From Agrypnia vestita (lineage: Eukaryota > Arthropoda > Insecta > Trichoptera > Phryganeidae), in NCBI GenBank assembly GCA_016648135.1, contig JADDOH010002038.1, positions 204,215 through 268,214 on the forward strand: a DNA stretch of 64,000 nt, in the 5' to 3' direction. The translations under genes and the position numbers were made by a program. This document shows, one piece after another, positions 20,946-30,789 of the stretch (the stretch's first letter is position 1; the number at the start of each line of letters is the position of its first letter). A model generated the notes under the pieces. It was not told the DNA's origin. It saw only the letters and a program-made list of their open reading frames with translations, and did not search any database.

Positions 20946-21376
20946 AAAAAGCTGTTTGTTTACCTGCAAGCACTCGCGCATCTTCCTCAAAATTTTCCAA
21001 CGCCGACAGCGAATCGCTTGTTCTGATTTCGTACAGTTATTTAGGCGGCCACGCAGCCGTGTGCCTTTTTTTCAAAACCGGAATCGACGTGGCGCGAGAA
21101 TAGCAAAAATGTGTCGTGATCCGAGCGCTAGCCAGATCGTATATAATTTATTACAATTTTATTATAATGGCCTCCGAGCCAGCGACCACCGGCCACCTCG
21201 CCCACTCGGGTATTCCTTGTACCGTTTATGACATCGTTTCCAATGTGTTAATGAATAACTTTCGTTGCTTGTCGATGTGTAATCTGGAGGAATGCCGGAT
21301 GCTTGTACCTGTCGGTCGGCTCCTCAGGGGGGAGGCTGCGAGGGTAGGAAGTAGGGTAAACTAACTAACTAACTAA
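20946..21376 (+). other. GC-richer segment with open frames, ends in (CTAA)n
   Basis: About 430 bp of clearly higher GC, ending in 'GGGTAAACTAACTAACTAAC'. Several overlapping frames (to 91 codons) are open but show no known motif. The tetranucleotide tail is typical of RTE or other non-LTR 3' ends, so this is probably a retroelement piece. No function assigned. Confidence 0.3.
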
Positions 21377-21379
21377 CAG

Positions 21380-22010
21380 AAGAGTATGGTGCTCTATCCT
21401 CTTCTGTCCTGATATACATACTGATACTGTTAATTATGCTTTTTTATTCTGCGTATTACCAGCCGCTGTTTCACTGATTTTTTTATTTTTTAAATATTTT
21501 TAATTGTAATATGATTAGTTTGCTTTACCACCTAGGTTGTTGTCTGCCGGCAGTGGTTTTCCGGACTGGCGAGTCCTTGTATGTTTGTGATGTATTTTAT
21601 TTTTATTTTCTTTTTTTTCCCGCAGGGGAGTGACTATTTGCACTCGATACTGTCTCTACGGTGCAATTTTTGTAATTATTTCTCATGATTAGCTGTCACC
21701 CATGTATTTTTCAATACTCATTCATATATTTCACACACATTATATATTATTCTTCCTTTGCATACAATGTATTTATGTATATTGTTGTATCTTCTTAATC
21801 TGTATCTGTTATGTATCTGTTAATCTTATTTTGCTTTATTTATTTTCATGCTTTGTTATTTTCTGATGTTTGATATTTATGCTTTGCTATTTTCTTTTCT
21901 TTGTATTTCTCTGCCTTTTGTTTATATTTTGTTATTTACTTGTGACTTTGTTTTTATGTATTGTTATTTTCTTTGAATAAATTGTTTTTCGTAACGCACC
22001 CCAGAGACAG
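21380..22010. other. T-rich stretch, possible non-LTR 3' UTR
   Basis: A long stretch rich in 'TTTGTTATTTT' phrases (21,840-21,975) ends at TTTGAATAAATTG (about 21,975). It looks like an untranslated tail with a polyadenylation signal. No coding motif is found upstream in it. Confidence 0.35.
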
Positions 22011-22091
22011 TGAAGTGGTTAGTGCAGTTTCCTCGCCGCGTCGCACGAGTGCTTGCATCATCAGCGGCGTAGCGAGGAAGCTGCTTTAGCA

Positions 22092-22890
22092 TTAAAACAA
22101 TGCCAAACTGGATGGCGAAAGTGTAGGGCCGATACGGGAGCTTTTGCTCGTAGAACGCCCTGGGTCTGTGGTGGGTCCCACTTCACTGTCCTGATATACA
22201 ACTTTCGCTTCGTCTACGTTCATACATCTTCGCATGCAAACTCGACGGTTGTTCAGGCTTCTAACAGGACCACCTTCCAGTATCTGGTTAATCCGGTCGT
22301 GCCACGTCTTCCGTGGTCGCCCTCTATTTCTGGCGCCGTCAACACTTGCATCGTATATCTTTCTTACCATTCTTTCCTCATTCATTCGCTCAACGTGCCC
22401 AAACCACCTGAGCGACCCTATTTTTATTATATGTGTTATGCTACGATCAGCTTTACATTCATTCCTAATATCTTCATTCTTTACTCTATCATACATGAAT
22501 TTGCCACACATACGTCTAAGGGACCTCATCTCCACTGCATTTCGTTTCTCTTCTGCCAGCTCCAGGTTTGACTTCCATACATTAGTGTCGGTACCAGAAC
22601 TCCGCTAGTTTTGCCTCGGTAGACATATTTCTATTAGAGATTATTGCATTCAAAGCACCGTTCACCCTATTCCCGGCAGTCACTCTCCTCTCTATATCTT
22701 TCTCAACATTCCCTCTTCTATCGGACATACTTCCCAAGTACACAAACTCATCTACTTGTTCATTCATAAACATTCATTGCCTACTAGTATTTCACAAGTT
22801 GTCTTACTTTCCTCCTTCTCGAATACCATTACTTTTGACTTTTTTACATTCATAATAAGGTCACTTTCCTTGCATACATCATACATACTG
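22092..22890 (-). pseudogene. RTE-like retrotransposon: end of RT domain and C-terminus
   Basis: Reading down the - strand: ESDLIMNVKKSKVMVFEKEE (thumb of the RT), VDEFVYLGSM, DIERRVTAGNRVNGALNAII, a stop, then MRSLRRMCGKFMYDRV, LRWFGHVERMNEERMV and GARNRGRPRKTWHDRI. This order is that of a widespread insect non-LTR family. The catalytic RT part is missing and several stops and one or more shifts break it. Close relatives of the tail lie at 25.3, 36.2, 37.9, 39.5-40.1, 50.0 and 59.7 kb, so this family is abundant locally. Confidence 0.8.
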
Positions 22891-22949
22891 CTCTATTAAT
22901 GGCAAATATGGTAAACCTTAAAATGTAATAAATTAAGCGTTGTTTTGTT

Positions 22950-23830
22950 TACAGAATGTAAGTTCACGATTAACACAATGATTTATACACAACGTTTTAC
23001 ATAACATGCAATGATTGTGATGCTTTGTATATCGGGCAATGTGGTAGAGTTATAGTCACATCGAATCCGCGCAATATCGTTTCTTAAGAAAAGTCGCATG
23101 GATGATGGGCTTGGATAGAGGAGACTACTCGTACAGTGAAATTGAGTCAATGTTAAAAATTTATACCCTCCAAAAACGTAGAGAAAACACTGACTCAATC
23201 ACCATATTCAAAATATTAAACGGCCACACTGATGTGCCTTCGTTACTGGGCCAAATAAAATTCAATATCCCTTCCCGTAGACTCAGAAATAATGAACTGT
23301 TGTTCCTCAGCCATCATAGAACCAATTATGGATTTCATGCTCCCATGTCACAGTTATGTCATCTTATAATTTTAAGACAGGATCTGGACTTCTTTGGTGT
23401 AAGTCTGTTCAGATTTAAACAATCTCTGATTAGATAGTCCAGACCTTGTCTCCATCTTGTTAGTAATTTTCATTTGTCCTTGCTTTCGTATTTAAATTGC
23501 TATAATTTTTATTTTGATGTATTATATATTGCTCATGTTATGCATTACACTTTATTGGACTATGTTCGTTAATACCAATAAATAAACAAATAAATAAAGA
23601 ATAAAAGAACATCTAATAGCATTCAGAGGACTATCCGTATACTCTGAGATGGCTGACCACTGTATTGAACATGATCACTTGTTTGACCAAAATAATGTTA
23701 GGGTCCTACATCTAGAGGACATCGTAAACTGGATGTTTTAGAAATACTAGAAATTAATATAGCAATCAAAAATATAAATAACCTAATAAACATTCCAATA
23801 CCTGCATCATCCTCATTGTTAAAATAAGTA
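22950..23830 (+). pseudogene. Penelope-like element: GIY-YIG endonuclease fragment split by an insertion
   Basis: Part one (about 22,997-23,060) reads YITCNDCDALYIGQCGR, the CxxC and YIG part of the Penelope GIY-YIG endonuclease. Part two (23,607-23,828) reads KEHLIAFRGLSVYSEMADHC and EHDHLFDQNNVRVLH, the matching 'RxKEH....SEFAxHxxxxxHxFD' half, then after a one-base shift near 23,717 KLDVLEILEI and a stop at 23,828. Between them lies a jockey-like tail. The order is consistent with a retrotransposon landing inside the endonuclease gene. The RT domain is not present upstream. Confidence 0.75.
23063..23600 (+). mobile_element. 5'-truncated jockey/R1-like insertion inside the Penelope fragment
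   Basis: The + frame gives ESAQYRFLRKVAWMMGLD ('IExVQxRFLR' motif), IYTLQKRRENTDSITIFKIL and LLGQIKFNIPSRRLRNNELL, the standard end of jockey/R1-type polyproteins, ending at the stop at 23,435-23,437. A 3' UTR follows and closes with an AATAAATAAACAAATAAATAAA tail at about 23,580. The coding tail is undisturbed, so the insertion is younger than the decay of the host element. Confidence 0.75.
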
Positions 23831-23959
23831 TTATTGTATGTAAAAATTAATTACTGTTGTATATGTCAATAAATAACTACCCCCTCCCCCCCCCTCCCTC
23901 ATCGTCAATCCTTTACTTTCTATTTGTCGGCCATATTGATTTACAATTAGTTCTAAAAT

Positions 23960-24008
23960 TGCCTCTAAAGATGATGGTTGTGTCCATCGAAAGCGCTTAG
24001 GCTTATAT
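23960..24008 (+). ncRNA. Degenerate hammerhead motif downstream of the Penelope fragment
   Basis: CUAAAGA (G5 of the hammerhead box changed to A) is followed by stem II GATGG/CCATC with a six-base loop and GAAA. Stem III would be the palindrome AGCGCU, and stem I pairs GCCT before the box with AGGC after the site. It lies about 140 bp after the Penelope stop codon, where ribozymes of this kind are expected. The G5 change should abolish cleavage. Confidence 0.4.
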
Positions 24009-24049
24009 AACTCAAATTAATAGAATAAAACGTTATGTATAAATCATTG

Positions 24050-25290
24050 TGTCCTTAAATGTATTTAAGATGACTGAAGCATTAAAGGTGAATAAAGGCA
24101 TTTTTTTAATTTTTTAAAGAAAACCTATATCAATTATGGTTTTGATATTATTGAAACGTGAAAGTACATACTTTTAAAAATTGGTTAAATTTTTTTTATA
24201 AAAAAAATATTCAATATTGGAGGAAAATTCTTGGGTTTGGTCGACTGCCGAAAAAAGGATCCTCCACGGTGACCACTCCCATTTCATCTGTAATCATCAG
24301 AATTTTAAAAAAAATAGTATATTTGACGTATGGGTTTTTGAAAATATAGATTTTTGACAAAATTGCGGGCGTTTGAATTTAAAATAGCGTTTTTTAGGGA
24401 AAAATTCGGGTTTATTTTGCCAATAAAAATTCTACGGCAAAGACTAGATAATATTATATAAAATAAACACAGTTCAGTGGTTGATATTTTGGTCACCGAT
24501 TTTCAAAACACGGTTTTGAGTAAAACGCATTTGAAAATTGAGCAATGAATATATCGCGAAATTTTTCAACTTACATAAAATTATCGATTCCAGGTCCTTA
24601 ATATAAGTACTCCAACTAGTTTAAAAATCCCATATCACCGAGTACTCTTCACAAACATGATAGAAACATTACGTTTATATTATGAAAGAGCCCTACTGGC
24701 AGCTACCTGCGTGTATCACAGCGCCGTATGGCGCGGCGCGTAATCAACAAAGGGATGCCACTATTATCAGCTATAACTTTGTTTTTTTTTTTAATTTTTG
24801 CTTGAAATTTTCACCAGACATTCTTAAGACCTAGAGCTTTAATAAAATGCAAACATTTAAAAATTAATTTCTCCGAAATGTCTAGGTAGGTAATCCCCCC
24901 TTAAATAATCAAGTTTTAACACCCTTCATATACAAATATATTTTTAAAAACATTTCCTTACTCGTACATACTAGATGAACAAGTTTCTGACCTGCAAGAC
25001 ATTCAGTCAATGTTCAGCCAGCTTCCAACACGTGATATCCTCATAAGCGAAATTATAATGTATAACTAATACATAAACAGGTATTCTACATGTAACATGC
25101 ATAACTTTTGATTAAAATATTACATTTAATTCAGAGAAAAAAATATTCAAAAGTTTTTTATTAAAAATGTAATAGAGACCTGGAAGGTTTATGGATACCA
25201 TTTTACAAAATAGTTTGATATAATAATAATAAGGACACAATGTATTTTGTTATATTTGGCTGAATTTTAGCATTTTTTTAACTTCCATTT
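24050..25290. other. AT-rich stretch, nothing recognised
   Basis: No domain or repeat boundary found. A GC-richer phrase lies at about 24,690-24,760 (GCGCCGTATGGCGCGGCGCG). Confidence 0.4.
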
Positions 25291-25705
25291 CGGTCACGAA
25301 GGCGCTTGTGTGGAAAATCTTTAGTCGATAGAGTGAGGAATGAACAAATTAGATGTGAATGTAATGCTGGCTGTAGTGTGGTAGACAGAATAAAGAAAGG
25401 AATGCTGAGATGGTTTGCTCATGTAGAACTTATGAGCGAGGAAAGGATGGTTAAGAAAATATATGGGGCGAGTGTTGAAGGCAACAGAAATAGAAGGCGT
25501 CCACGAAAGACCTGGCGTGACTACAAATACTGGCAAATACTACAAATATTAGATAATGGCCCTGTTAAAAGCCTCAATAACCGTAGAGCTTGCTTAGAAG
25601 ATGTATGAATGTAGCCGAAGCGAAAGTGGTGTGCCAAGATAGAAAAATATGGCGTTCAATCCTCTCTGCCTATCCCTGCTGGGAAACGGCGTGATGGTTA
25701 GTTAG
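25290..25705 (+). pseudogene. RTE-like retrotransposon C-terminus and 3' end
   Basis: Frame from about 25,306: CGKSLVDRVRNEQIRCECNA, LRWFAHVELMSEERMVKKIY, NRNRRRPRKTWRD, then NGPVKSLNNRRACLE and a frameshift. The 3' end reads GGCGTTCAATCCTCTCTGCC then GGGAAACGGCGTGATGGTTA, the same as at 59.96-60.01 kb. It is 5'-truncated; an in-frame 5-codon stretch (YKYWQILQ) duplicates part of the motif. Confidence 0.75.
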
Positions 25706-25782
25706 TTGTATTTTGAAATTGTTAGTAGTCAATTGTTTTGTCTGTTGTGGTAAGTCGTTGTATAATTTTAATATGTTACAAT

Positions 25783-26005
25783 TTTTTTCAATTGATTCAG
25801 CAACATTGTAGATTGACATTTAAAAAAATATCGATTGTATTATTTGTATAAATCTACTTATATTACTTGATTAATTACACCTACATGTTTCGGAAATACC
25901 TTTCCATCGTCAGGGTATTATATATATGTCAAAATATTTTGACATAGAATGTCAAATAATGTAAGTACATTTATACAAATAATACAATCAATATTTTTTT
26001 TTGTT
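25783..26005 (-). mobile_element. Hammerhead-bearing foldback element (about 220 bp)
   Basis: Inverted arms ATTGTATTATTTGTATAAAT (from about 25,834) and ATTTATACAAATAATACAAT (to about 25,989) enclose a hammerhead motif on the - strand. The left flank TTTTTTTCAATTGATTCAGC is also present at the relative at 41.53 kb. There is no coding capacity. The arrangement is that of a short nonautonomous element; a relation to Penelope terminal repeats is inferred from the ribozyme. Confidence 0.6.
25877..25918 (-). ncRNA. Hammerhead ribozyme motif, complete core
   Basis: On the - strand: stem I AUACC (25,918-25,914), box CUGACGA (25,913-25,907), stem II GGAAA/UUUCC closing a GGUA loop (25,905-25,892), GAAAC (25,891-25,887), a minimal stem III (A-C, two bases, G-U), and cleavage predicted between A25882 and G25881, followed by GGUGU (25,881-25,877) which pairs fully with AUACC counting one G-U. 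All conserved hammerhead positions are present. Relatives at 0.8 and 41.75 kb have broken cores. Confidence 0.7.
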
Positions 26006-26142
26006 ACAAATTATTCGTGATTGTCCTGTTTTTGTTTTGGCTTAAGTTATGTGGTAGTTTTGAGCCGTTCTAGTGAAGTGTTGATGATTTTCGTGTATTT
26101 TGTGTAATTTAATGATCGTCTTGTATTTTTCCATTTGTGGGC

Positions 26143-26335
26143 TTTTTTTTTTTTTTAAATAGAGATGCTAACACGGAATACGTGTCACATCAATATTCTT
26201 ACTATTTTAAAACTAAGCTAAACGCTTGTGCTATGAAAATAGGACTAACTTGCTAGTCTGGGCTGAGATTCGAACCCGCGACCTTTGGATCACGAGGCGA
26301 GTGTCCTAACCACAAGACCAACAAGCTTGTAAATG
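26143..26335 (-). repeat. tRNA-derived SINE, full copy
   Basis: Reading the - strand from 26,335: AGCTTGTTGGTCTTGTGGTT (A box region), CACTCGCCTCGTGATCC, a B box GGGTTCGAATCTC, the body CAGACTAGCAAGTTAGTCCT, TTTTCATAGCACAAGCG and ATTCCGTGTTAGCATCTC, then a poly-A of about 14. Body and tail are shared with the copy at 56.65 kb. It is the best SINE copy in the window. Confidence 0.85.
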
Positions 26336-26339
26336 AGTT

Positions 26340-26960
26340 TTAGTGTTTCGATTTTTGAAATGCTATCAAGTTTAATTACTGCGTTATTCGGTAAACCGTT
26401 TCAGTTGATGTCAGATATTTAAAATTGACGACCATTTTAAGAATTTTATTTTGTTGTCGTTGGAGGTTTTTTTTATCCCGAGGTATTAGAATAAATAATT
26501 ATAGTATTCAATTACAATTGCATTTTGTGGGTACTTTAGAGAGATCTTCAATACAGGCAATCTTAATACTTTAGCAGTGACGATTATTTTAAGTGTCTTC
26601 AAAAATCAAATTAAAATAGAATTAGGTCAGACAAATTGAAGAGGCTATAAACTGGTCTTATTCGTCCATTCCGTGTAAATTTTTCTTTATTTTAAACCTT
26701 ATTTCACAAATTATTGTGTTCCGAATTTTTATTTCATATACCTGTACGCATGATTTCATTTGGAAGATTCTTTAAATTGAGTCTTCTTGTCAAAGAAATA
26801 AAATTTATTAAAGAATGTTGAATAGGCAGTCCAGTTTATACAACCATGTTCAATGGTTGGTCACTGATCGCTACGTCAGACAAGGATCACATTAATTCTT
26901 CTTCAAAGACACAGTAGCATTTTACATTAGAAAATATACAGCCTTCTCCTGTTCATACTA
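26340..26960. other. AT-rich stretch, nothing recognised
   Basis: No gene or repeat boundary supported. Confidence 0.4.
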
Positions 26961-26974
26961 TAATTCTTTTTTTT

Positions 26975-27280
26975 TTCTCATAACGAGGGTTTGTTATCTA
27001 CCGGAAAAATTTTTTTCAACCCTTTTTCCGTGATCCAATCGAGCTGAAACTTTGCAAGCAGACTTGTGGCGACGATAAAAATTATCTCACAAATTTTAGT
27101 TTAAAATTTTTTAATAATTACAGTATAATTTTGGATTTACCAAAATTTTAATGTTTTTTTTCAAATTGGAATCAATACAAATGAGTCATAACCCTGATGC
27201 GTGCAGAAAGCACGAAACCTGATTCAATGAGAAAGGGAGTATAATAAAAACTTGGTTTTTATGGGTTAATTATTTTATAT
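26975..27280 (+). mobile_element. Family B MITE-like copy (internally shortened)
   Basis: Has 'CCGTGATCCAATCGAGCTGA', GCAAGCAGACTTGTGGCGAC and the right end AATGAGAAAGGGAGTATAAT plus ACTTGGTTTTTATGGGTTAA. The left CTCCCTTT end is degraded. Confidence 0.7.
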
Positions 27281-27284
27281 TTAT

Positions 27285-27830
27285 TTTTAGCCCAGTATAG
27301 TTTTCATGCTATATTTCCATCTTTTCTCTTCATGGGGGTAAAAAGAATGGATAGAGCGTCACACAATTTGGTTCTGGTTTGCAACATTCCCCTCATTATT
27401 ACAGTCACTTATACACATTTTTTTATTTATTTTCATACAATTGTTTATTATAAAAGCATTTAAATAAGCAATATTATTTACGTCCGAAATTGTCCATTTA
27501 ACAGCATTTTTTTGTTATTAATTTTTATTCATATTTTAAAATGTGCGCCAAAATTAAAACATACTTGTAAACATATTCATTCAAAAGACAATTTTCTCAT
27601 CTAGAAGATAATTGTGTTTACTTTTAAGGTACATTTATGATTTAATTAGCATAAATAATTAATTCAATTAATAAGGACCTTCAAAACGGAATATCGAGTA
27701 GATAAATTTACGAAAAATTCTCCTTCGAAAAACTTGTAGAAGGTTTCAATAAGTTGTAAACAGTAAATGGAGAACACATTTTTGACACATGTCTTCTTAT
27801 TCTCTTCATTTGAAAAAACAGACAGACTAT
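27285..27830. other. AT-rich stretch, nothing recognised
   Basis: No feature supported. Confidence 0.4.
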
Positions 27831-27834
27831 ATCG

Positions 27835-28056
27835 ACGGTCCTATGTCGAATCTGCAAAAATTGGATTTTCGTTTTACTATCTTAAAACATCTATTTTACG
27901 CATTATTTTTAGATAATATTAAAAAATGTTTAATATTCCTTAAAATCTGCTTTTTTTAAACGAAAATTTATATTTTTACATTTTTCAAAAATGTAGAGTA
28001 AATTGGATAGTTTGAGAAAGTAAAACGAAAACATAATTTTTGCACTTTCGACAGTA
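27835..28056. mobile_element. Foldback MITE (about 220 bp)
   Basis: The left arm CTATGTCGAATCTGCAAAAA..ATTTTCGTTTTACT is matched by the reverse complement of AGTAAAACGAAAACATAATT..TGCACTTTCGACAGTAGG on the right. Arms are about 45 bp with a few mismatches. A related left half is at 49,344-49,430 kb. Confidence 0.65.
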
Positions 28057-28059
28057 GGT

Positions 28060-28450
28060 ATTCGTTCAGTTCACTAACAATTAGAAAATAAAATATAATT
28101 ATGTACTTCAGTGATTTGCTATGCACTCCTTCCTACATTTCTAGACCCTTCCTCATCCACATCCCTTTAAATCCTACTACAAGTATGTTTAGTATATTTT
28201 CATTCTTTTTTATTTTATAATACATCATTAGCGGGTGCGTTTAAGTGTTTTAAAAATATATGGAAAGTATAAAATGAACAGATTCCCGACACATACGTGA
28301 AGTTAAGTGTTTGTTTAAACGATTTTGCTTTCAGTTTCAGTGTAAAGCATATGTAAAAAATGAATAATACCTAATTAAGTGTTCTTTTTCTATTCAAGCG
28401 TAAGGTTGCGTATTGCTCGATTATTCGAGCGATTTTTCGTGGCCTAAGTG
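28060..28450. other. Nothing recognised
   Basis: AT-rich; no supported feature. Confidence 0.35.
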
Positions 28451-28740
28451 ATCACTCTACATTGCATTGTGTAGAGTGATCACTTAAACCAGCTCATACA
28501 GGTTGTAAGCCTTAAGCTATCGTAAAAGAGACTTCCATTCACTTTTTTCATATATAAAATTAGCTTTGTCTCTGTGAGACTTCTATAATGTATCTTAATT
28601 AAGAGTTATAATAATTGTTTTAATTTTTCAAGATACACATTTATTATATTGCACTGAGTAAAGTAAACTAGGTTCGCACCTACTACCACGAGACGAAACA
28701 TCTGTGCCGAAATTGTGATCAAAATCTCTCGGTAAAATCT
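28450..28740 (+). repeat. Repeat family A copy
   Basis: Shares with the 15.2-kb copy, in the same order, TTGCATTGTGTAGAGTGATC, CAGCTCATACAGGTTGTAAG, 'GACTTCCA', CTCTGTGAGACTTCTATAAT, CAAGATACACATTTATTATA and GACGAAACATCTGTGCCGAA. Confidence 0.75.
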
Positions 28741-28744
28741 TACT

Positions 28745-29850
28745 CTATAATTACTAATTTAAAATGAATCGAATTCTAGATTTTATGTATCTCTTCCTTC
28801 CGAAATCATATTTTCTATAAATTTAAAGGCTATGTTTCCTATAAAATACACAAATTAATAAATTGTACTATCGACTGTCTTTAACTACTAGAACGTATCT
28901 GCTTGCATGTTCCGTCTCGCGTAACTAGAGTTTTGCCGTGAAAAATGCAGCTACCAACTACGTCGTTAATTCCCCACTGCAAAGGCTTCCTAGACTAGCA
29001 AACAGATACGAGCAACTTGACGTCTTTGCCAACAATCTTGCCAACATTCAAACATATTTTAAAAAGTGTATTAAATAATTGATTTGTATTTGATTTGATT
29101 TGGTTGTTGGTTGAGTGAGATAACTATTGGTTATGTAACATTTTTATTATATTATGATTTTATAAGCTTGTGCTTCTGCTTTTCACTCTATATTATTATT
29201 TTTATTTTTTGAATTTTTGTTATATTATGTTTTCCATGTGCTTTTGCTTTGTTATAAACTCGCCTTTAAGTGTTTACTTTATATTATATTAATCTTTTTA
29301 TATTTGTATTTTAAGTATTTGAATTCAACTTTATGTCATTCTTATTTTTATATGTTATTTATTTTCTTTAAACTATCCATTATACAAATGTACATTTTAT
29401 CTATTTGCTTGTAAAAGTCGTGTAGGGCATTAATAAATAATAAATAAATTTTAAAAAATCGAAATTAGTATATTATAAATAAATAGTCCTCGACGAATGA
29501 ATTTAATTTTTTTTAATATAGCTGCCTTTGCTTTCACACCCCACACATTATGTATTACTGGGTACTCTATTCGTGTTCAATCGATCCTAATCCTCATTAC
29601 GTTTAATAAATGACACGGAGTTACAGAATATTAGTAATCACTGTGTGTGATTATGGAGTGGCACGCTCTTGTAATATGCGATTAGCTGTCAAATTTAGTT
29701 ATGTGTCAAACGAAACTGAATTCACTTCTCTGAATCATGCGCGCTCTTACTTTTATACTTCACTTTTTGTAACTTCAAAAAAGAACACAAAAAACCGGCG
29801 AAACCTTAATGACGTTCCCGGCGTCTGCTGCACAGCTCAGAATAAATGAT
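28745..29850. other. AT-rich stretch with small repeat traces
   Basis: 29,040-29,460 is T-rich and ends in AATAAATAATAAATAAATTT, resembling a retroelement 3' tail. At 29,519-29,550 the phrase TGCCTTTGCTTTCACACCCC matches one end of family C (50.2 and 59.1 kb). No gene seen. Confidence 0.4.
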
Positions 29851-29854
29851 ATTT

Positions 29855-30140
29855 GAATGGGTAATCATTATGAATACGAAAAGAAATGAATTGTATAATA
29901 TTATCCGATTAAAATTTTCTTTCGACGGCTTTTTATAACCTACAAAAACGGTCAATGAGTTTTTTTATGAAAATCATATTAGCAATGCGTTTTTTCCAGA
30001 TTTAAATATTACAGCATACTTAATGATGAAATTTATTGTGTTTATAAGAAAAAATGGTAGGCTTGTACAAATATAATTCAACAATTCACCTAGCTACTTA
30101 AATATGTAAAAAAATTAATCAAGGAACCGACGTAAGCTCT
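29855..30140 (+). repeat. Diverged copy of part of the 1.64-kb tandem unit
   Basis: Landmarks AATTGTATAATATTATCCG, GGCTTTTTATAACC, AAAAACGGTCAATGAG, GATGAAATTTATTGTGTTTA and TCTGTTTTGCCAGCTCC occur in the same order as at 36,640-37,010 and 38,330-38,690. This shows part of the tandem unit is itself a dispersed repeat. Confidence 0.7.
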
Positions 30141-30271
30141 GTTTTGCCAGCTCCGGGATTCACTTTCATACGTTTTAGACCTTATATTATGTTATTTACT
30201 TTATTTTTGGAGATTATTTATTATTGCCAATTAGAAAAAATCGTCTTGTTGTTTGCACTTTTTTATATACT

Positions 30272-30745
30272 AGCTGTGCCCGCGCGGCTTCGCACGCCTA
30301 GATTTTTAGTACACTGTTTGGATCGTCATAGAACTTTCGCGAACCTTCTAGAACATTCTCCTTCCAGAACGTTCAAGAAATTTATCGAATGTATAGGAAC
30401 CTTCTAGACATACCGACACTCAGTTTAGAACTTTATAGAACTTTTGGGAATTTTCTAGAACCTTCTCCTTTCAGAACTTTCTAGAGCAGGATTTTCCGGA
30501 ACCTTTTAGACTCACCGACATAGTCGGCGAGCCTATTTTGGAACGATCTGAAGCATTTGCGGCCTTCCGATAACAAAATAATGTGCTAGAAAGCGCAATT
30601 TCGTCACCCACTCCCACCTACGCACAGCCACCCCAACCAAACTCGCATATTTTCGATATGACACCAAGAGCTATCCACCACTATAACCACCGGTGGGTGG
30701 TTGTGGCTAGTTGTGGAGAAAACTTGGCGGGTAGGGAAGCCTCTG
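30272..30745 (+). repeat. Interspersed repeat with heat-shock-element-like arrays, copy 1
   Basis: Begins ACTAGCTGTGCCCGCGCGGC and TTCGCACGC, a head common to many insect dispersed repeats. At 30,331-30,358 GAA and TTC alternate every 5 bp six times without error (GAA..TTC..GAA..TTC..GAA..TTC), the exact layout of a heat-shock element. Further phased arrays are at 30,367-30,379 and 30,428-30,465. The 3' half has CACCCACTCCCACC and ACTTGGCGGGTAGGGAA. A second copy is at 55.16 kb. The head resembles SINE-like or Helitron-like repeats; no class is assigned. Confidence 0.8.
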
Positions 30746-30789
30746 TTCGGGAAACCAGCAAGTTTGTTCTAATTTAAAAGCAAAGCACA

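Noticed and set aside
22053..22608. 172- and 124-codon frames on the + strand
   Set aside because: They are antisense to the RTE-like C-terminus on the - strand, which carries the recognisable motifs. The same holds for frames at 36,189, 37,800 and 39,941.
26240..26335. Possible true tRNA gene
   Set aside because: A and B boxes are present but the acceptor and anticodon stems do not pair, and it continues into a body with a poly-A tail found elsewhere; it is a SINE head.
28670..28720. GAAAC box near CTACTACCACGAGAC, considered as a hammerhead (also 15,520-15,560)
   Set aside because: No CUGANGA box and no stem II; it is a conserved phrase of repeat family A.
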